Positions 37,957 to 48,300 of a DNA stretch of 64,000 nucleotides are shown here, in pieces. Below the pieces are notes generated by a model. That model saw only the letters and a program-made list of their open reading frames with translations, was not told where the DNA came from and searched no databases. Origin of the DNA: Pseudomonas fluorescens. GTDB lineage: Bacteria > Pseudomonadota > Gammaproteobacteria > Pseudomonadales > Pseudomonadaceae. Each line of letters begins with the position of its first letter. The stretch's first letter is position 1. The stretch is taken from positions 62,001 to 126,000 of the forward strand of contig NZ_CABVHK010000020.1 of NCBI RefSeq assembly GCF_902497785.1, in the 5' to 3' direction. Position numbers and translations under genes: made by a program.

Positions 37957-38379
37957 TTAGACGACGTTCAACTCAACCTCTACACCGTCACGCGTCATCC
38001 GCGAGTACGGGCACAGTTGATGCGCCTTCTCGGCCAACTGGCGTTTCACGCTGTCTTCCAGCCCGGGAATGTTGACGTTCAACCTGACCGCCAACTGAAA
38101 CTCGCCGCCGCCGGTTTTACCCAGATCCACCTCCGCATCCACCGAGGTATCTTCCGGTAATTTGACTTTCAATTGTCCGGCGGCGACCTGTATCGCGCCG
38201 ATGAAGCAGGCGGAATAACCCAACGCGAACAGTTGCTCCGGATTGGTCCCCGGCTTGCCCGAGCCCGGGGAGCTGAATTTCACGTCCAGCTCGCCGTCGC
38301 TGGATTTGCCGGTGCCGGTGCGGCCGCCGACGGTGTGGGTTTTTGCGGTGTAGAGAACGGTTTCAATGTGGGTGCGCAT
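37957..38379 (-). CDS. ohr: Organic hydroperoxide resistance protein Ohr
   Basis: A 140-residue thiol peroxidase of the Ohr/OsmC family. The two redox cysteines are in GYSACFIGA (about 59) and HQLCPYSRM (about 123), and the family's TGTGKSSDGELDVK loop is present. It reduces fatty-acid and other organic hydroperoxides using lipoyl thiols. A MarR-type OhrR is often adjacent but is not seen here. It is 33 bases downstream of the crotonase gene on the same strand and may be co-transcribed with it. Confidence 0.96.
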   Translation of the reverse strand: MRTHIETVLYTAKTHTVGGRTGTGKSSDGELDVKFSSPGSGKPGTNPEQLFALGYSACFIGAIQVAAGQLKVKLPEDTSVDAEVDLGKTGGGEFQLAVRLNVNIPGLEDSVKRQLAEKAHQLCPYSRMTRDGVEVELNVV

Positions 38380-38412
38380 GACAGTAACTCCTGATAGGTG
38401 GGGGTTTTTTGA

Positions 38413-39351
38413 TCAGTCGCCAAGGGTGCCGGTGTGATGCGCCAGGCGTTTTTCCACGTCCGCATTCTTCTGCAAGCCAAGCTCCATCAACTCTTTGATT
38501 CGTTGCTGCGCCGCCGGGCGTTTCACCGAGCCGATGAAGCCGTCCCATTCGGCAGCGATGGCGTCGTTCGGTGGCAGGCTTGAGGCGTCGACGAGACGCT
38601 TGATGTCGGCAATCGATTGTTTGTCGAACCGGGCGATGCGCCGGGCCATGGTGTCGACAAACGCGTCGAGTTCGGCGTCCGGCAACGCCCGGTTGACGTA
38701 GCCATAGCGTTCGGCGAGTTCGCCATCGATGTCGTTGCCGGTGAGCAGCACTTCCAGTGCGCGACCACGCCCCATCAGCCGTGGCAGGCGGGCCATCGGG
38801 CCGCCACCGGGGACGAGTGCGGCGCCGATTTCCCATTGCGAGAGAATGGCCTTCTCGCGACTGGCAAAACGCATGTCGCTGGCCAGTGACAGCTCACTGC
38901 CGACACCGGTGGCGCGACCGCGAATCGACACAATCGAGACCACCGGCGCCTTGCTCAGGCGAACCAGCATGTCCGGCAGCGGCGGTAGTCCGGTGGGGCC
39001 GTTGGCCAGGTTGGTGGTGTCAGTCAGCGGCGGCACAAAGTCGTAGTGGGTCAGAAAGAAATCCGGAACGTCGCTGTCGAACACCACGACTTTGACCTTG
39101 GGATCGGTCTCGAGCGCCGTGATGACCTCGTTCAATTGCGGCATGGTCTCCGGGCCGTAGATGTTGAACGGCGGATTGTGGAAGGTGACACGCCAGTATT
39201 CGGGCGTGACGCGGGTGAGTTTGATCTCCTGCTTGACGGCTTGGGTGGCGGATTTCGGGGTGGCGGCTGTCGCGGCCTCACCGGCGAATGCCGGACTGGC
39301 TGTCGCCATCGCGGCGATCATGAGCGCAGCACTCAACAACTGTAGTTTCAT
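38413..39351 (-). CDS. Exported crotonase-fold (enoyl-CoA hydratase/isomerase-like) protein
   Basis: 312 residues. A classic Sec signal peptide (KLQLLSAALMIAAMATASPAFA, cleavage after AFA) precedes a crotonase domain: WRVTFHNPPFNIYGP, KVVVFDSDVPDFFLTHYDF, and RGRATGVGSELSLASDMRFA, the oxyanion-hole helix. Crotonases act on acyl-CoA thioesters in the cytoplasm, so periplasmic export is unexpected. In the position of the usual catalytic Glu pair it has SELSLA and QWEIGAAL, so hydratase chemistry is doubtful. It may use a non-CoA substrate or be a peptidase-like variant. The gene precedes ohr by 33 bases. Confidence 0.85.
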   Translation of the reverse strand: MKLQLLSAALMIAAMATASPAFAGEAATAATPKSATQAVKQEIKLTRVTPEYWRVTFHNPPFNIYGPETMPQLNEVITALETDPKVKVVVFDSDVPDFFLTHYDFVPPLTDTTNLANGPTGLPPLPDMLVRLSKAPVVSIVSIRGRATGVGSELSLASDMRFASREKAILSQWEIGAALVPGGGPMARLPRLMGRGRALEVLLTGNDIDGELAERYGYVNRALPDAELDAFVDTMARRIARFDKQSIADIKRLVDASSLPPNDAIAAEWDGFIGSVKRPAAQQRIKELMELGLQKNADVEKRLAHHTGTLGD

Positions 39352-39562
39352 GTGAAACCTCCAGAGCGCTATAGAAAGACACAGCTCGGAGATATCGCCA
39401 GAGTCGACTGGCTATGGGGGCGGGGACGGCTTGATCGGTCGAGAGTCACTCGCGTCAAGAGGTGGCCCGGAACGAATCGTCTTTCGTCGGCAGCTCCGAG
39501 TCATGAAGGTTAGCAGCGACCCTTGGCCTTTCAAGTGACGTCAGTCGGAAGTCTTCGAACAA

Positions 39563-39600
39563 AAAAAAGGCACTGGACGATGATCGCCAGTGCCTTTTTT
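39563..39600 (-). terminator. Terminator at the end of the pel operon
   Basis: AAAAAAGGCACTGG / CCAGTGCCTTTTTT with a 10-base loop, 18 bases past the pelG stop. A and T runs on the two sides make it bidirectional in principle. Confidence 0.9.
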
Positions 39601-39617
39601 TCTGCCCGCAAGAACCG

Positions 39618-40991
39618 TTAGCGCGAGGACAACATGAAGGTGTCGTACTCCAGGTCTTCCAGCGCGGTGCTCAGCCGATGCAACCCCAGCAACACGCAAA
39701 TCAGCAACGACAAGGTGAAGCCGTAACCGAAGAAGCTTGGGCCCAGGTGCATGCTCAGCAGCGTCAGCAAGCCGTTCAACACCGCAAACAGCACACACAG
39801 TTCGAGCACAACAGTGCGTTTGTCGAGGTAGAAAAACACGTTGAGCAGCGCCATGAATACCACCTGGATACTGACGCCGATCAGGTCGATGTAGAACAGC
39901 GGCAGGTAGTAACTGGAGATGCCCAGCCAATTCAATAATTGCGGAGCGAACAGGAACAACAGGACGACTGTCAGCCCCTGCACTTTGCAGATTTCCAGCA
40001 GGCCCTGGCGGATCGACAACGTCATCTCGGTTTTCAGCTGACCGATGTGCTGCAAGGTTTCGCCATCGCGGATCGCCCGGAACAGGCGGTCGTACCATTC
40101 GGCGAAATCGGTTTCGATGCGCACCAGAAACACCGCCATGCCCGGAATGATCGCCAGGTACGCGAGGAAAATCGGCAGGTCGTAAAGGATCGAGGCGCGC
40201 AACGGACCGACGACCGCATTGGAGGTGCCGGGGTTGAACCAGAACAGGAACTTGTCGATCCAGATGCCGAAGTTGTAGAAGAAACCGGTGGCGAGCAGGC
40301 TGACAAACACCTGACGACGATCGAGGAAGTCGAAGGCGATCAGTTTCTCCGCCCGGTACTCGCGCAGGATGTCGTAGAGGAACAGGAACAGCAGCGTGCT
40401 GTGCCCGATCAACAACGCCAGCAGCAGGCCCGGCATCTGCAGAAAGCTGAGCACGTAAGCGCTCGCCACCATCAGCGTGTAGCCCACCAGCATCACCAGC
40501 AGAATGCGGTTATAGGCCTTCATCCCCGACAGGAAAATGATCACCAGCCACAGGTTGCACAGCACCACGAAATTCGCCAGCACCAGCACCCGGTAGATCA
40601 GCGGCTGGTCGAACAGCAACCCGAGCACGACGATGCCCAGCACGCCGGCAGCGAGGGTCACCAGCAACAGGATGCCCAGCAGGTTGGGCAGGATCTGCTC
40701 GTACTTGTGCTCGAACAAACGGTCGGAGACGAACCGGGTGAAGAACAGTTGCAGGCCACCCGTGAGGATCAGCGAGGTGGCCATCAGGTAGGTCACGGTC
40801 ACCAGAAACTGCCCGACCAGTGCGTTGGGCAACAGCAAGCCGAGGCTGATGATCCCCACCAGCATCACGCTGATGATCGACAACACCCAGGGCCCGGAGC
40901 TGATCAGACCGGCATACACATAGGCGTGCAAGGTCGCGGTGTAGGAGTCGCGGGAAAGAATTTTTCGCAGTTCGAAGCCAATACCGGCCAT
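39618..40991 (-). CDS. pelG: Pel polysaccharide export membrane protein PelG
   Basis: 457 residues with about 12 transmembrane helices, a Wzx-like (MOP/PST superfamily) transporter opening MAGIGFELRKILSRDSY. In P. aeruginosa PelG sits with PelD and PelE in the inner membrane and moves the Pel polymer (partially deacetylated GalNAc/GlcNAc) across it. Length and start match. Its ATG abuts the pelF stop. It is the last gene of the operon. Confidence 0.96.
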   Translation of the reverse strand: MAGIGFELRKILSRDSYTATLHAYVYAGLISSGPWVLSIISVMLVGIISLGLLLPNALVGQFLVTVTYLMATSLILTGGLQLFFTRFVSDRLFEHKYEQILPNLLGILLLVTLAAGVLGIVVLGLLFDQPLIYRVLVLANFVVLCNLWLVIIFLSGMKAYNRILLVMLVGYTLMVASAYVLSFLQMPGLLLALLIGHSTLLFLFLYDILREYRAEKLIAFDFLDRRQVFVSLLATGFFYNFGIWIDKFLFWFNPGTSNAVVGPLRASILYDLPIFLAYLAIIPGMAVFLVRIETDFAEWYDRLFRAIRDGETLQHIGQLKTEMTLSIRQGLLEICKVQGLTVVLLFLFAPQLLNWLGISSYYLPLFYIDLIGVSIQVVFMALLNVFFYLDKRTVVLELCVLFAVLNGLLTLLSMHLGPSFFGYGFTLSLLICVLLGLHRLSTALEDLEYDTFMLSSR

Positions 40992-42506
40992 TTAACTGTT
41001 CTCCATGGCGGCTTTATACAAGTCGCGATAACGCTGCAGCATCAAGGCTTCGGTGTAGTAACGGGTGACCCGCAGCAAGCCACTGGCCTGTGCGGCTTGC
41101 CAGCGTTGCGGGTTGCGCAGCAGTTCGAGGATCGCCGCACTGGTGGCCTGCGGATCGGCAATCGCTACCACTTTGCCGGCAAGACCGAGGTCGCGGTCTT
41201 CGGCGCTGCCGCCTTCGATCAATTCACGGCACGAACCAACGTCGCTGGACACCACCGGCGTACCGGCGGCCCAGGCTTCGAGAATCACCAGCGGCTGCGC
41301 TTCACTGATCGAGGTCAGCACCATCAAGCCGAGTTTCGGCAAGATGTCCTGGATGCGCTGGAAACCAAGGAAATGCACCTTGCCCTCCAGCCCCAGACTG
41401 GCCATCAGGCTGCGGCATTCGCTGACGTATTCCGGGTCTTCTTCTTCGGGGCCGACGATCCAGCCTTCGGCCTCCGGCATGGCGCTGATTACTCCGCGCA
41501 TGGCTCGCAGGAACGTCTTCACGTCCTTGATCGGCACCACACGCCCGATCAACCCCACCACCGGCGCGATGCCCGGCGCACGCGATTGCAGGGCTGCGGT
41601 CCATTGCGGCAGGTCGATGCCGTTGGGAATCACCTGCGTGCGGGCGGCGTCGGCGCCATCCTTGATCTGCCGCTGACGGTTGCCGTCATACAGCGCGATG
41701 ATGTTGTCGGCGCTGTTGTAGGTGAGCTGGCCGATGCGTTCGAAGAAGCGTACCCACAAGGTGCGGATGTAACCCGAGCCGGCGTCGAGGCTGCGGTTAA
41801 GCGCCTGCCCGGAACTCTCGGCGATCCACGAAGCCTGGGCCAGGTCGATCTTGCGTTCCTTGGTGTAAATCCCGTGCTCGCTGAGCAGGTAGGTGCAGTT
41901 CCAGCGCTGTTTGAGGATGCACCCCAACAGCCCGGCATAACCGGTGGAAATCGAATGCAGCACCCGCGCTCGCGGCATTTTGCGAGCCGCTTCGGCGAGC
42001 ATCAGCAACGGCGACTGCATCGAGCGCAGGGTCCAGAAATAATTGACGAACGAGGGGTCGGCGCAATGCAGTCGATACCCTTCGCTCAACGCCTCCCAAC
42101 TGGCGCGGCTGCGCAACACGTCGTCGAGGGTCATGCGGCCTTGGGCGATGCAGTCGAGCAAGCGCTCGCCGAGTTCGGGCTCGGGCGCCTCCGGGTGATG
42201 CAGGAAGCGATACAAATCCGCCAACTGCTGATGATCGGCCTCGCGCGGTGCACCCAAGGTGTGGGTCGGATGGATTGCATCTTCGAGGAACACCTCTTCG
42301 ATGTGCACCACGTTCGACGGCACTTCATAGCGCCGCGCCGCATACGCCGAACGCTGGCCGCCGATGAACATCACCGAGAAGCTCAATTCCGGCAATCCAA
42401 GGATCATCTGGTGGATCCAGCTCGACACACCGCCGCGCACGTAAGGCCAGGTGCCTTCGAGCAGCAGGCAGATGTCGGCGACCGGTGCGGTTTCCTTGTG
42501 ATTCAT
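40992..42506 (-). CDS. pelF: Pel glycosyltransferase PelF
   Basis: A 504-residue cytosolic GT4-family glycosyltransferase that polymerises the Pel chain from UDP-GalNAc/UDP-GlcNAc. Visible elements: LLLEGTWPYVRGGVSSWIHQ at the N-terminus, VIPNGIDL, GLIGRVVPIKDVKTFLRA and the nucleotide-sugar EAWAAGTPVVSSDVG motif (E-x7-E type region SEAQPLVILEAWAAG). It overlaps pelE by 4 bases. Confidence 0.97.
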   Translation of the reverse strand: MNHKETAPVADICLLLEGTWPYVRGGVSSWIHQMILGLPELSFSVMFIGGQRSAYAARRYEVPSNVVHIEEVFLEDAIHPTHTLGAPREADHQQLADLYRFLHHPEAPEPELGERLLDCIAQGRMTLDDVLRSRASWEALSEGYRLHCADPSFVNYFWTLRSMQSPLLMLAEAARKMPRARVLHSISTGYAGLLGCILKQRWNCTYLLSEHGIYTKERKIDLAQASWIAESSGQALNRSLDAGSGYIRTLWVRFFERIGQLTYNSADNIIALYDGNRQRQIKDGADAARTQVIPNGIDLPQWTAALQSRAPGIAPVVGLIGRVVPIKDVKTFLRAMRGVISAMPEAEGWIVGPEEEDPEYVSECRSLMASLGLEGKVHFLGFQRIQDILPKLGLMVLTSISEAQPLVILEAWAAGTPVVSSDVGSCRELIEGGSAEDRDLGLAGKVVAIADPQATSAAILELLRNPQRWQAAQASGLLRVTRYYTEALMLQRYRDLYKAAMENS

Positions 42507-43492
42507 GTCCAGCTCCTCACCAGTTCAGCAAACGGCGGGCGCTGACGGGTTTTCTCGGGAAGTTTTGCCAGTAGCTCGGGAATTTCATGATAACGGCCGG
42601 CTTCGAACGCCAGTTCCGCGTGAAACGGCAAGACCTGAGCGGCACCCATGCCGTTGTCCTCGGCCTGATGCAAGAGCACTTCGGCGCGTTCGATATCGCC
42701 GCGCTCCAGGGCGATGCGCCCGGCCAGCAAAAACAGCTCGCCACCCTCGCCCGCTTCAAGCCCCTGCGCGGCATGTTCACTGGCCTGATCCAGCACGTGC
42801 TCAAGCACACTGCCTTGCGCCAGGCCGAGGTACGCCAGCTCCCAATACCAACGCGCCAGCGTGGCGTGCAGCGCACCCGCGGTTTTCGCATCGGCGCCGA
42901 CCAGTTGCCCAAGGGCGATCTGAATGTGCAGGTTGATGTCGCTTTCCTGCTTGTCGAGCATCGAGTACGCCAGCAGGCGCACGTCATCGCTGGGATCACC
43001 CAGCGCCAGTTTGAGGATCGGCACCGCTTCCTTGCCGCGCATGCGCCGCGTCGCCAGCAAGGCGGCCAGACGCTGATCCGGATCGGGCGCATGACGCAAC
43101 ACGTCCTGCAAACCGCCGTCGGCGAAAATCGGTGAATGATGCTGCGTTTGCGCACGGTACGGCAGGCCCGGAATACCGACGGCTTTCCACGCCTGCTTGT
43201 CGCGTTTGCGCGGCAGGTACAGCGCCGGGAAAATCGCCGCCACCACACCGACCGTGCCGATCACCGGCACAAAGAACGCCAGGCTGAAAATGAACAGCGG
43301 GCTCCACGGCAACGGCGCACGGTAGCGCGCTGGCAGCAACAGCCACACAGCGGCGCAGAGCAGCGCGCACGCGAGGAAATGGCTGAGGGTGAACACCAGC
43401 AATTGTTGTAACTCGGGTGCAGGGAGCCACAAGCTGGCCCAGCTGCCCGCCTCTAACAACAAGGCTCCGCTAAACAGCCACTTGCTGATCAT
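42503..43492 (-). CDS. pelE: Pel inner-membrane scaffold PelE
   Basis: 329 residues. Two hydrophobic segments near the N-terminus (LLVFTLSHFLACALLCAAVWLL; LFIFSLAFFVPVIGTVGVV) anchor a cytoplasmic TPR-like helical domain (LFLLAGRIALERGDIERAEV). In the P. aeruginosa complex PelE bridges PelD/PelG with PelF. The start lies 23 bases inside pelD. Confidence 0.93.
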   Translation of the reverse strand: MISKWLFSGALLLEAGSWASLWLPAPELQQLLVFTLSHFLACALLCAAVWLLLPARYRAPLPWSPLFIFSLAFFVPVIGTVGVVAAIFPALYLPRKRDKQAWKAVGIPGLPYRAQTQHHSPIFADGGLQDVLRHAPDPDQRLAALLATRRMRGKEAVPILKLALGDPSDDVRLLAYSMLDKQESDINLHIQIALGQLVGADAKTAGALHATLARWYWELAYLGLAQGSVLEHVLDQASEHAAQGLEAGEGGELFLLAGRIALERGDIERAEVLLHQAEDNGMGAAQVLPFHAELAFEAGRYHEIPELLAKLPEKTRQRPPFAELVRSWT

Positions 43493-44846
43493 TCAGGCCA
43501 CACTCGTTGAACAGGAAGTTACGCAGCCCGTTGCGGTCACAGCCAGGCTCCAGATTGAAAGGCATGACCCGCACGCCCAGACTCGCCAAGTCGCTTTCAT
43601 GGCCAAAGTGCTCATGCAACAACAGGCTGATGCGCGCCAGATAACCTTCAGTGCCTTGCGGGCTGGTCAACGGCAACAGCACCAGCAACAAACGATGATC
43701 GCGGTTGTTGCGCAGCGGCAAGTGCAAATCGAGACCGCGCTGGCTGCGTTCCAGCAGGCGCGTCAGCTCTTCGTTGGGGCGGGTCATTTCAAACGCGAAC
43801 AACCCGGCCGGCAGCGTGTGCTGCTCGACATCCAGCAGCGAACGCTTGAGTTGCAGGGTGAACTGCTGGGCATCGGCGTCCGGCAGTTGCAGCACTTGCG
43901 GATCGCGGCGCAACAGGTCGGCGATGTGTCCGGCGAGCAACGCCAACAGGCTCAGGGTGCGATCCTGAAAAGCGAAGAAAGGCATCTGCCGCACGGCCAG
44001 AATCGCCAGCAGACGACCCTCGGCATCGATCAGCGGAATGCACGCCTGCAACGACGAAAACTGTGCCGAGGTGCCGGCATCAATCAACTCCTGACGCACA
44101 CTGACCAGTTCGCCACGCTCCAGGCACAGCTTGATCAGTCCGTCCTCGGTGTCCAGTGGCCCCATCACGCCGATCATCGACAAGGCCTCGGGCAGCACGT
44201 TTTCTTCACGTGCGTCGACGCGGTACAACCCGGCCACGCGCAAGGCGCCGTACTGGCCGAGCATCGCCACGATCGGCTCGGCCAATGCGCTCAGCGCATC
44301 GCCAGCGTCTGGCATCACCCGCAGTTTTTCCCGCAGACCCAGCAAGGAACTGCGCAGGCTCTGGTCGCTGCCGGCCACACGCTGTTCCAGCAGATCATGG
44401 GAAACCCGCAGGATCTGGTGCGCGCGCGTGAACTCGTCGAGACGGTACTGGCGATACTCGTTGGCCATTTGCAGACGCTCCAGGCGCCGCACCCACAGAT
44501 CGCGAACCTCGCCCACCAGCATCCCGCACACCAACACGCCGACGATGAACGACGGCTCAAGCTCGGCATAACTTTCAAGGCCGCTCTGACGCAGGGCAAA
44601 CAGCGCCAGCACCAGCAACGCGGCACTGGCCAGGCCGCGAACAAAACCGTAACGCACGCCCAACAGCAACGGCGCCAGAATCGGCCACGGGAAACCCCCG
44701 TGCATCTGCAACGGGTCTTCGGGGGTCAGCCACAAGCCGAGGCCGATGGCCAAGCCCGTCACCAGTAAGGTTTCCAGCCAAGACACCGGGCCGCTGGCGC
44801 GTGGCGCCAGGCTGTAATCCATGTGGGGAGAATTCATCGCGATCAC
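43470..44846 (-). CDS. pelD: c-di-GMP receptor PelD
   Basis: 458 residues from GTG (44846) or the ATG at 44837. Four N-terminal membrane helices, a short coiled coil, a GAF domain and a degenerate GGDEF domain. The c-di-GMP inhibitory-site residues are kept: RGLD (R370, D373) and a further Arg exactly 35 residues after the first (R405, in YLARIS). This matches the spacing R367/D370/R402 of the P. aeruginosa protein. Polymer synthesis is therefore expected to need c-di-GMP. The GTG overlaps the pelC stop. Confidence 0.95.
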   Translation of the reverse strand: MIAMNSPHMDYSLAPRASGPVSWLETLLVTGLAIGLGLWLTPEDPLQMHGGFPWPILAPLLLGVRYGFVRGLASAALLVLALFALRQSGLESYAELEPSFIVGVLVCGMLVGEVRDLWVRRLERLQMANEYRQYRLDEFTRAHQILRVSHDLLEQRVAGSDQSLRSSLLGLREKLRVMPDAGDALSALAEPIVAMLGQYGALRVAGLYRVDAREENVLPEALSMIGVMGPLDTEDGLIKLCLERGELVSVRQELIDAGTSAQFSSLQACIPLIDAEGRLLAILAVRQMPFFAFQDRTLSLLALLAGHIADLLRRDPQVLQLPDADAQQFTLQLKRSLLDVEQHTLPAGLFAFEMTRPNEELTRLLERSQRGLDLHLPLRNNRDHRLLLVLLPLTSPQGTEGYLARISLLLHEHFGHESDLASLGVRVMPFNLEPGCDRNGLRNFLFNECGLNDQQVAV

Positions 44847-45361
44847 TCGAACCGAAGGGCGCCAACAAGTTTGTCGAGCACCGTTTGCGCAGTGCCCGCC
44901 AGGCTTTCACGGGACCAGCCGGCGCGCGCGCCACTTTTGCTCCAGAGCACACGACCGCTGTTGGCTTCCAGTACACGCAGGCTGATGCCGACAGCGGGTT
45001 CGCCGTCCAGACCGTTCTTGTACTGCCACTCTTCGACGCTGCCGGAAATCACGTAATCGAGTTTTTGCGCGCGCGCCCAATCGAGGGCACCGGCCAGACG
45101 CTCGTTGTCATCCATCAGCGCTTGCTCGCCCTGCATGCTGGCCGGGTAAACCTGAGGTTGCAGACCGTGGCTGCTGAGGACGCTGAGCAGAATCTGCTCG
45201 CTGCGTTCACCGGCCTGCGGGGTTTGCGAATAGTTGACCATCGGCACGATGCCCCACTGCGCATTGCGCGGCAGGTTCGGGCTGGTTTCATCGGTGAAGC
45301 TGGCGCACCCGGCGACGAACAGGACGGTGAGCGCCAGGCCCAGATTACGAATTGCTTGCAT
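44843..45361 (-). CDS. pelC: Outer-membrane lipoprotein PelC
   Basis: 172 residues from MQAIRNLGLALTVLFVAGC; the lipobox is VAGC. PelC forms a periplasmic dodecameric ring at the outer membrane around PelB and funnels the cationic polymer. I start at 45361 rather than 45385 because the signal sequence then has normal length. The stop overlaps the pelD start. Confidence 0.94.
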   Translation of the reverse strand: MQAIRNLGLALTVLFVAGCASFTDETSPNLPRNAQWGIVPMVNYSQTPQAGERSEQILLSVLSSHGLQPQVYPASMQGEQALMDDNERLAGALDWARAQKLDYVISGSVEEWQYKNGLDGEPAVGISLRVLEANSGRVLWSKSGARAGWSRESLAGTAQTVLDKLVGALRFE

Positions 45362-45387
45362 AGTTTTTCTCCGTAGACATTCCATGA

Positions 45388-48300
45388 TCAGCGCCCAAAC
45401 CGCACGCCGTAGCTCACACCCAGTGTTCCGCCGGACTTACCGTCCCCGCCTTGTGGCGCAGATTGGTAGCCGAGAGTCAGGGCCAGTTCGTCGTCACCCA
45501 GCAGTTCAATACCGATCCCGGTGTTGATGCCGTAGTTGAACGTTTGATCGGTCCACTGCCAGCCCGCCGTCACGTCCACCAGCCAGGTGTATTGCGGGTG
45601 CGTGCGCACCAGTGCGCCCGGCAGGCCACGCCGCCAGGAACTGCCGACATACAGTTGGCCGTAGCGGCTTTGCAGCAGGTCAGCGGCCGTGACCGTCTCG
45701 ATGTCCAGAGGGTCAATCGGCAGAGGCAGACCAGTGTCTTCGTCTATCTCCGGCTCAGGCGGGGCCAACCGTTTAATTGCGCCACCGTTGTTGCTGGACA
45801 AGGAATCCAGCGTCCGATTCTTCACCTGGTTTTTCTGGTAATCGACACCGCTGCGCACGGTCCAGTTGGGACCGGCGAATTCCAGGGTGTGGTTAAGCTC
45901 CATTTTCAGCGCGTGACCATCGCCGAGGCTGTCGCCACCGCGCGTAGAGAATGACCGTTGCGCGACTTCCCAGCTGAACTGATCACGGGCGGTCAGGCTG
46001 TGACGGCCACCCAGCCAGACGCTGTCCTGCTGACCGAAGGCGCGCATCAAGCCGCTGTCTTCGCTCTTGCGATGCCAGTCGACGCCGGTTTCCAGTTCAT
46101 CACTGACGCCCAGTTGCCAGGTGCGCGAAAGGCCCAGGCCGTTGCGGTTGTCGTCCTTGCGCTGACTGGTGTCGGCAAACAATTTGTAGCTGCCGTTTTC
46201 TACCGACCGTTGCAAAGTCAGGGCCGCGTTACGCTCCTCGCCGAGTTTCGATGAGACGATTTCGTCGCCGCTGTACGAGCCCTGTTCCAGCTCAAGGTCG
46301 GCGTACCAGTGATCGCCCAGGTTGTGCGCGATCTGCAACCGCGGGGCATTGAAATCAACTCCGCCGAAGCCCTGCTCCTGCCAGGACAACTGCGCACCTT
46401 GCGGCGTGCGTTCGTGGATTTCTACCGCTTGGGTGCGCAGCTGTTCGCGCACCTCCGAGGGCTGATCGTCACCCAGCGCCGACAGGCTGACGTCGAGCGC
46501 TTCACCGATGCGGCCCAGTCGATTCAGCGCTTGCGCACGTTGCGCCGGGTTCAGGTCGCTACTCGCCAAAAGCGTTTCGACCTGGGCTTTATTACGGCTG
46601 CGCAAGGCCTGCTGAATCTGCTCGTAACGCTCGACCTTCAGGCCCTGACTGCGCGCCCACGCCAGCCACTCGTCTTTCTGCGATTCCTGGTTGGTCGCGT
46701 CGAGACGCGCCAGCAACCGTTCGAACCACAACTGCAACATGGCCGGCGAGCCGTCCTTCCACTTCAACACTTCACGCTGCGCTGCACGTGGCGAGTAACT
46801 GCTGGCCATCAGGCGCAACCAGGTCGCGTAGCGCTGTGACGAGGGCTGCAAGTTTTCACCCTCAGGGCTGCGCAACAGTTTCAATCGCAGGCGCTGGGCC
46901 GCGTCCTGATAGCCGGCGCTGTACAGCGCATCGGCGTAAGCGGCCTGTACCAGCCAATCCTGCGGGTTGTTCTTGAGGTACAGGCGATACCAGGCCAACG
47001 CTTCGGTGTCGCGACCGAACAGCTGGCTGGCACTGGCGAACGGCAGCCACAACACCTGATCGTTGCGCGCCTGACCACGCCACTGGGTCAGCAGTGGTTT
47101 GAGGGCCGCCGTGTTGCCTTGATCGACGTAAAGCCACATCAGGCGCTCGCGGAACAGATTGTCATTGGGGTAGTGCGACAGCCCCAACAAATACAAGCGC
47201 TCGGCCTCGGCGTATTGCCCCTGCTGCACCGCCAACGCGGCACGGACTGCCAGCACCTGGGCCTGCTCGTCGATCTCCGGGTTTTGCCCGGCGTCCTTGA
47301 GCAGCGCCTCCACTTGTGGCCAGTCTTCCAGTTCCTGAGCCATCAACAGTGCGTCGACCAGACGCAGCGGACTGCGGGTGCGTTCCCAACTGGCGATGGT
47401 CAACTGCATGGCACGCCGCGGATTGCCGAGGCGATAACTGGAGATCAACTGCGTCTCTTCGTTACTGTCCAGCGCCCCTTTGAGGGTCAGCAGTTTTTCC
47501 ATGGAAACTTGCAGCTCTTCGTCGAGCTCCAACTCCCAGGCCAGAAACGCGCGCACACGCCAGTAACCCTCATCGGAAATGCCCGGGTCATTGACCTTCA
47601 CCACGTCCCACGCCGCCTGATTCTCAAACAGCAACAGGTAGGTATGCGCCCACTCGACCCGTTCCGCGCTGGTCAGCGTAAAACGCTTCGACATGTCCTG
47701 GTAAACCTCGGTCTTTTTTGCAAACTGCCCGGTGTTCTCCAGGTTTTGCAGCAACCGCGTCCACGCCAGATGATGGGCCGGGTATTTGCGCAAGTACGTG
47801 CGCAACCAGGTTTCGGCCTGCTGCGGAGTGCCCCGTGACTCATGGCCATAGATCAGCGCATCAAGCTCGATGTCGGTCAGCGCCCGCTGATCCATGATTT
47901 CTTCGAGCAAGGGAATCGAGCGATCAAAATCGAATTCCTGGCTCGCCAGCCGCCAGGCGTGCTCACGGACTGGGGCGGTTTCGTTGAGTTTGAGCAAACG
48001 AATCCAGTAGTCCAGTGCCGCGCGGTTGTCGCCCCGCCATTCGCCCAAGTGGGCCATTTGTTCCAGCAACGGCTGCTCTTCAGGGAAACTGACGAGCAAT
48101 TGTTGACCGCTCTCCCAGGCACCGTTGAGGTCGCTCAACGCCAGACGCAGGCTCAATTCCTTCCTCAGGAGTTGCGTGTTGTCCGGCTGCAAAACGCGCC
48201 ACTGCTTGAGGAACAACTCAGCGAGGTCGAAGCGTTTGTTCCCGACCGCGACGTCAACGCCTTGCTCCAGCCAGGCCGAGTCGGCTTCTGGATTGTTGAG

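Noticed and set aside
11760..40000. Second copy of the ssrA 3' end as right attachment site
   Set aside because: I scanned for a repeat of the terminal CCCGGCTCCACCA region and found none by eye; the right boundary may be lost or outside what I can detect.
39939..42545. 868-codon open frame on the plus strand
   Set aside because: It is antisense to pelF and pelG, is extremely rich in Gln/His/Arg, and has no family features. It is a by-product of codon bias in the pel genes.
43389..44768. 459-codon open frame on the plus strand
   Set aside because: Antisense to pelD with the same low-complexity Gln/His/Arg composition.
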